The notes beneath the pieces were generated by a model that was given only the letters and a program-made list of their open reading frames with translations, was not told the DNA's origin and did not search any database. A DNA stretch of 8,269 nucleotides. Source: Acidobacteriota bacterium. Its GTDB lineage: Bacteria > Acidobacteriota > Blastocatellia > Pyrinomonadales > Pyrinomonadaceae. This document shows positions 7,001 to 8,269 of this stretch, piece by piece. The stretch covers positions 1 through 8,269 of the forward strand of contig CAUJFK010000169.1 in assembly GCA_963169175.1 (NCBI GenBank), read 5' to 3'. Position numbers and translations under genes: made by a program. Position 1 is the stretch's first letter; each line of letters opens with the position of its first letter.

Positions 7001-7380
7001 GGAACCCGGAAGTGACCGTCCGAAGCCGCGGCGTAATGGAGAAGTGCACATACTGCACACAGCGCATTGCCGCCGCCCGTATCGAGGCGCAGAAGGATGA
7101 CCGTCCGATCGCGGATGGCGAGGTCGTGACCGCGTGCCAGGCTGCCTGCCCGACGAACGCGATCGTCTTTGGTGATGCAAATGATCCGAACAGCCGTGTC
7201 ACGGCCACGAAGAAGGACCACCGAAACTACATCCTTCTGAACGACCTTGGCACACAGCCGCGAACGACGTATTTGACCGAGCTGAAGAATCAGAACAAGG
7301 AAATGCCGGGCTTTAAGCCGTTCAAGGAGCCTCCGGTCCGTAAGGCCGAAAAGGCGAAACCGACGGAGGAAGGGCACTAG
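4069..7380 (+). CDS. actB: Alternative Complex III subunit ActB, fused molybdopterin-oxidoreductase-like and Fe-S protein
   Basis: ActB carries electrons from the quinol-oxidising subunit through iron-sulfur clusters on the periplasmic face. Counting from the ATG at 4069 it is 1103 aa. The N-terminus has the extended Tat region typical of this family, with twin Arg59-Arg60 (TRRSFIKVMG) and a lipobox ending LSGC, so Cys78 is probably lipidated after Tat export. The first domain (about 80-790) resembles molybdopterin oxidoreductases; in characterised ACIII it holds no molybdenum cofactor. An Ala/Pro-rich stretch (530-589) interrupts it. The C-terminal ferredoxin-like domain has 15 candidate cluster cysteines (855, 858, 861, 865; 912, 915, 920, 924; 944, 950, 954; 993, 996, 1023, 1027), exactly enough for three [4Fe-4S] and one [3Fe-4S]. 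An in-frame ATG at 4036 would add 11 residues but has no Shine-Dalgarno; 4069 has GGAAAAG just upstream. The gene is 6 nt from actC. Confidence 0.93.
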   Translation: MNSPESKQNFANLREQILGRSGKDYWRSVEEFADTPEFEEFVKREYPAHGQEWNDPVTRRSFIKVMGATLALAGLSGCVIQPPEKIVPRVRDQEDMLPGRSRFFATAMPLGGTSLGLLGRSYEGRPTKIEGNPEHPQSLGSTDFRAQGSLLDMYDPDRSQVILDRGTQRSWLDFTNSFRSAIAENSADGGAGVRILTQTITSPTFLAQMKQLQSELPNSKWVQYEPVNQDNAIAGARMAFGSPAHAVYRFDKAKRVLLLDADIFSGFNPRYMNDAIKTRHSKEAAEMSRLYVIETTPTLAGAKADHRLAVKPSQMAEIAKAIAQAVGVSGANSTQTEYSAWIAALASDLSANRGRSLVVAGDQQPPVVHALAHAMNAALGNVGQTVVYTDPLSPYEKTQVEQLSELIADIDAGRVRTLVILGGNPVYDTPADLKLDADRMNKIPLRVHLGTHVDETAEYCHWHVPANHYLEIWSDGRAYDGTVTLTQPLIQPLYAGKSFHQMVQLFFRENFDKKDLDIVKGYWQTQTIVPAARPAAAALPAGAAPAAPGADQQAGKTAAKPTPTPDAGRETITIAERPAAAPSPAPSTPRTFEDNWRRAVHDGLIGNTALPAKTLSVNTAFLSQPEVKPAGTGIEICVRPDPSIYDGRFANNGWLQELPNPLTKITWENVALVSPNTAAKLGFNQGNDKREISGGERGLAFVNTRGNNMTADLVKLTYQGSTIQKPVPMWIMPGQPDDVVTIYMGYGRTRAGRIGTGLGYSAFDVRRSDAMNYGFGSLAATGEKTTVVTSQIHFNMENRDLLRVLDADVFEATPAKWEQENMYPTSMYKSAYDETYSDWYKTHSRWAMTIDLTSCVGCNACVVACQAENNIPVVGKDQVERSREMHWLRVDTYFTGDDVNNPGSLHFQPVLCQQCEQAPCEVVCPVTATAHNPEGLNDMVYNRCVGTRYCSNNCPYKVRRFNFMLYQDWDTPQYKLMRNPEVTVRSRGVMEKCTYCTQRIAAARIEAQKDDRPIADGEVVTACQAACPTNAIVFGDANDPNSRVTATKKDHRNYILLNDLGTQPRTTYLTELKNQNKEMPGFKPFKEPPVRKAEKAKPTEEGH
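5656..5835 (+). other. Ala/Pro-rich low-complexity segment inside ActB
   Basis: About 60 codons encode a segment dominated by Ala and Pro, with runs such as AARPAAAALPAGAAPAAPGA and PTPTPDAG. A short non-repetitive piece (GRETITIAERP) lies in the middle, and the segment ends near APSPAPSTP. The flanking ActB sequence resumes in frame with FEDNWRRAVHDG. It is probably a flexible surface loop or linker rather than a folded domain. Confidence 0.75.
7365..7373 (+). promoter_or_regulatory. Shine-Dalgarno of actC inside the end of actB
   Basis: GGAGGAAGG lies in the last codons of actB, 13 nt before the ATG at 7387. It decides the actC start, which otherwise has no upstream competitor in the 6-nt gap. 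The arrangement suggests translational coupling of actB and actC. Confidence 0.6.
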
Positions 7381-7386
7381 ATCAAT

Positions 7387-8269
7387 ATGGCTGACTTAAA
7401 GGAGATCCAGCAAAGGGTTTATCCGCCAATGGTCGAGGGCGACCATACCTTCGCGACCGTATCGGACAAGATCGGCGACTACACACTCCGTAAACGGACG
7501 CCGCTGGCCTGGTTCGTCGGGTTCGGCATTGCCTTTATGGTTGCCCAGCTTCTGATGGTCTCGGTCGTCTATCTGCTGGCCAAGGGCATCGGCATTTTTG
7601 GTACCAACCAGCCTGTTGGATGGGCATTCCCGATCATCAACTTCGTTTGGTGGATCGGTATCGGCCACGCGGGAACATTGATCTCCGCCATTCTTCTGCT
7701 GCTGAATCAGAAATGGCGCACATCGATCAACCGGTTCGCCGAGGCAATGACGCTGTTCGCCGTTGCCTGCGCCGCGATCTTTCCGGTGATCCATACCGGC
7801 CGGCCGTGGCTGGCGGCATATTGGCTGTTCCCATACCCGAACACGATGGGCATCTGGCCGCAGTTTCGCTCGCCGCTCATCTGGGACGTTTTCGCCGTTT
7901 CGACGTACGCGACCATCTCGCTGCTGTTCTGGTATGTCGGCCTGATCCCCGACCTTGCGACACTTCGCGATCGTGCCAAGAACAAGTATTTCAAGTTTGC
8001 TTACGGCATTCTGTCGTGGGGCTGGCGCGGTTCCGCCCGGCACTGGCACCGGTATGAACTTGCGTATCTTCTGCTGGCCGGAATATCAACGCCGCTCGTT
8101 CTTTCGGTGCACTCGATCGTGTCTTTGGACTTCTCGGTCTCGCAGATACCGGGCTGGCACGCCACGTTCTTCCCGCCGTATTTCGTTGCGGGTGCTATCT
8201 ATGCCGGCTTTGCGATGGTGCTGATCCTCTGCATCCCGCTGCGGGTCTGGTACAACATGAAGGATTTCA
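7387..8269 (+). CDS. actC: Alternative Complex III subunit ActC, NrfD-like quinol-binding membrane protein (3' end missing)
   Basis: ActC is the polytopic NrfD/PsrC-family subunit that binds and oxidises quinol and docks onto the Fe-S domain of ActB. The frame is open from the ATG at 7387 to the window end, giving 294 residues of a protein usually about 450-480 aa, so it is truncated by the window and not broken. A soluble N-terminus (MADLKEIQQRVYPPMVEGDH) precedes hydrophobic helices at about 39-65, 80-106, 117-137, 163-187, 224-246 and 263-287. Recognisable ActC motifs are WWIGIGHAGTLISA (88-101), IHTGRPWLAAYW (135-146) and PLIWDVFAVSTY (163-174). His136 and Asp167 are my candidates for the His/Asp pair placed at the quinol site in ACIII structures; this assignment is from memory of the family and not from an alignment. 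HSIVSLDFS (242-250) is also typical. Confidence 0.92.
   Translation, partial: MADLKEIQQRVYPPMVEGDHTFATVSDKIGDYTLRKRTPLAWFVGFGIAFMVAQLLMVSVVYLLAKGIGIFGTNQPVGWAFPIINFVWWIGIGHAGTLISAILLLLNQKWRTSINRFAEAMTLFAVACAAIFPVIHTGRPWLAAYWLFPYPNTMGIWPQFRSPLIWDVFAVSTYATISLLFWYVGLIPDLATLRDRAKNKYFKFAYGILSWGWRGSARHWHRYELAYLLLAGISTPLVLSVHSIVSLDFSVSQIPGWHATFFPPYFVAGAIYAGFAMVLILCIPLRVWYNMKDF

Noticed and set aside
6397..7377. Long minus-strand open frame (326 codons) opposite the end of actB
   Set aside because: It lies entirely antisense to the conserved Fe-S domain of ActB, its product shows no recognisable domain, and codon bias on the coding strand readily leaves such a frame open.
7396..8049. Minus-strand open frame (217 codons) opposite actC
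   Set aside because: ActC on the plus strand is clearly the real gene; the antisense product is hydrophilic and unlike any family I recognise.

Overview
The window is bacterial chromosomal DNA, densely coding and moderately GC-rich. It shows no mobile element, rRNA, tRNA or CRISPR array. The best-supported content is the start of an Alternative Complex III (ACIII) operon, which points to a Gram-negative respiring bacterium. ACIII with a fused ActB is known from Bacteroidota, Acidobacteriota, Chloroflexota and others. Combined with the ROK and GHMP proteins next to it, I lean towards Acidobacteriota (Blastocatellia-like). That assignment is inference from general familiarity, not a search.

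Left third (1-2101): two genes lie on the minus strand. The downstream one (22-1029) is a GHMP-superfamily small-molecule kinase. The upstream one (1125-1871) is a DedA/VTT-domain membrane protein with a charged, probably coiled-coil C-terminal tail. They are 95 nt apart and could be co-transcribed. A divergent intergenic region (1872-2101) carries short palindromes, a good sigma70-type promoter facing right and a weaker candidate facing left.

Middle (2102-3049): a plus-strand ROK-family protein without a DNA-binding domain. Its first phosphate motif and its Zn-binding Cys cluster are both degenerate, although the putative catalytic Asp remains. The next 242 bp hold candidate promoter elements, a tandem GGATTTGC repeat and a 41-bp imperfect palindrome, and lead into the act operon.

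Right part (3292-8269): actA (membrane-anchored pentaheme cytochrome c), actB (fused molybdopterin-oxidoreductase-like and iron-sulfur subunit with an internal twin-arginine lipoprotein signal) and actC (NrfD-like quinol-binding membrane subunit, cut by the window end). In this complex ActC oxidises menaquinol or ubiquinol, and electrons pass through the ActB clusters and ActA hemes towards a terminal oxidase or soluble cytochrome. The remaining subunits (actD, actE, actF and possibly oxidase genes) would be expected just beyond the right edge.

I do not see a convincing new multi-gene system. The most interesting items are the degenerate ROK protein, the palindrome and tandem-repeat leader in front of actA, a small ORF with its own Shine-Dalgarno between actA and actB, and an Ala/Pro-rich insert inside ActB.
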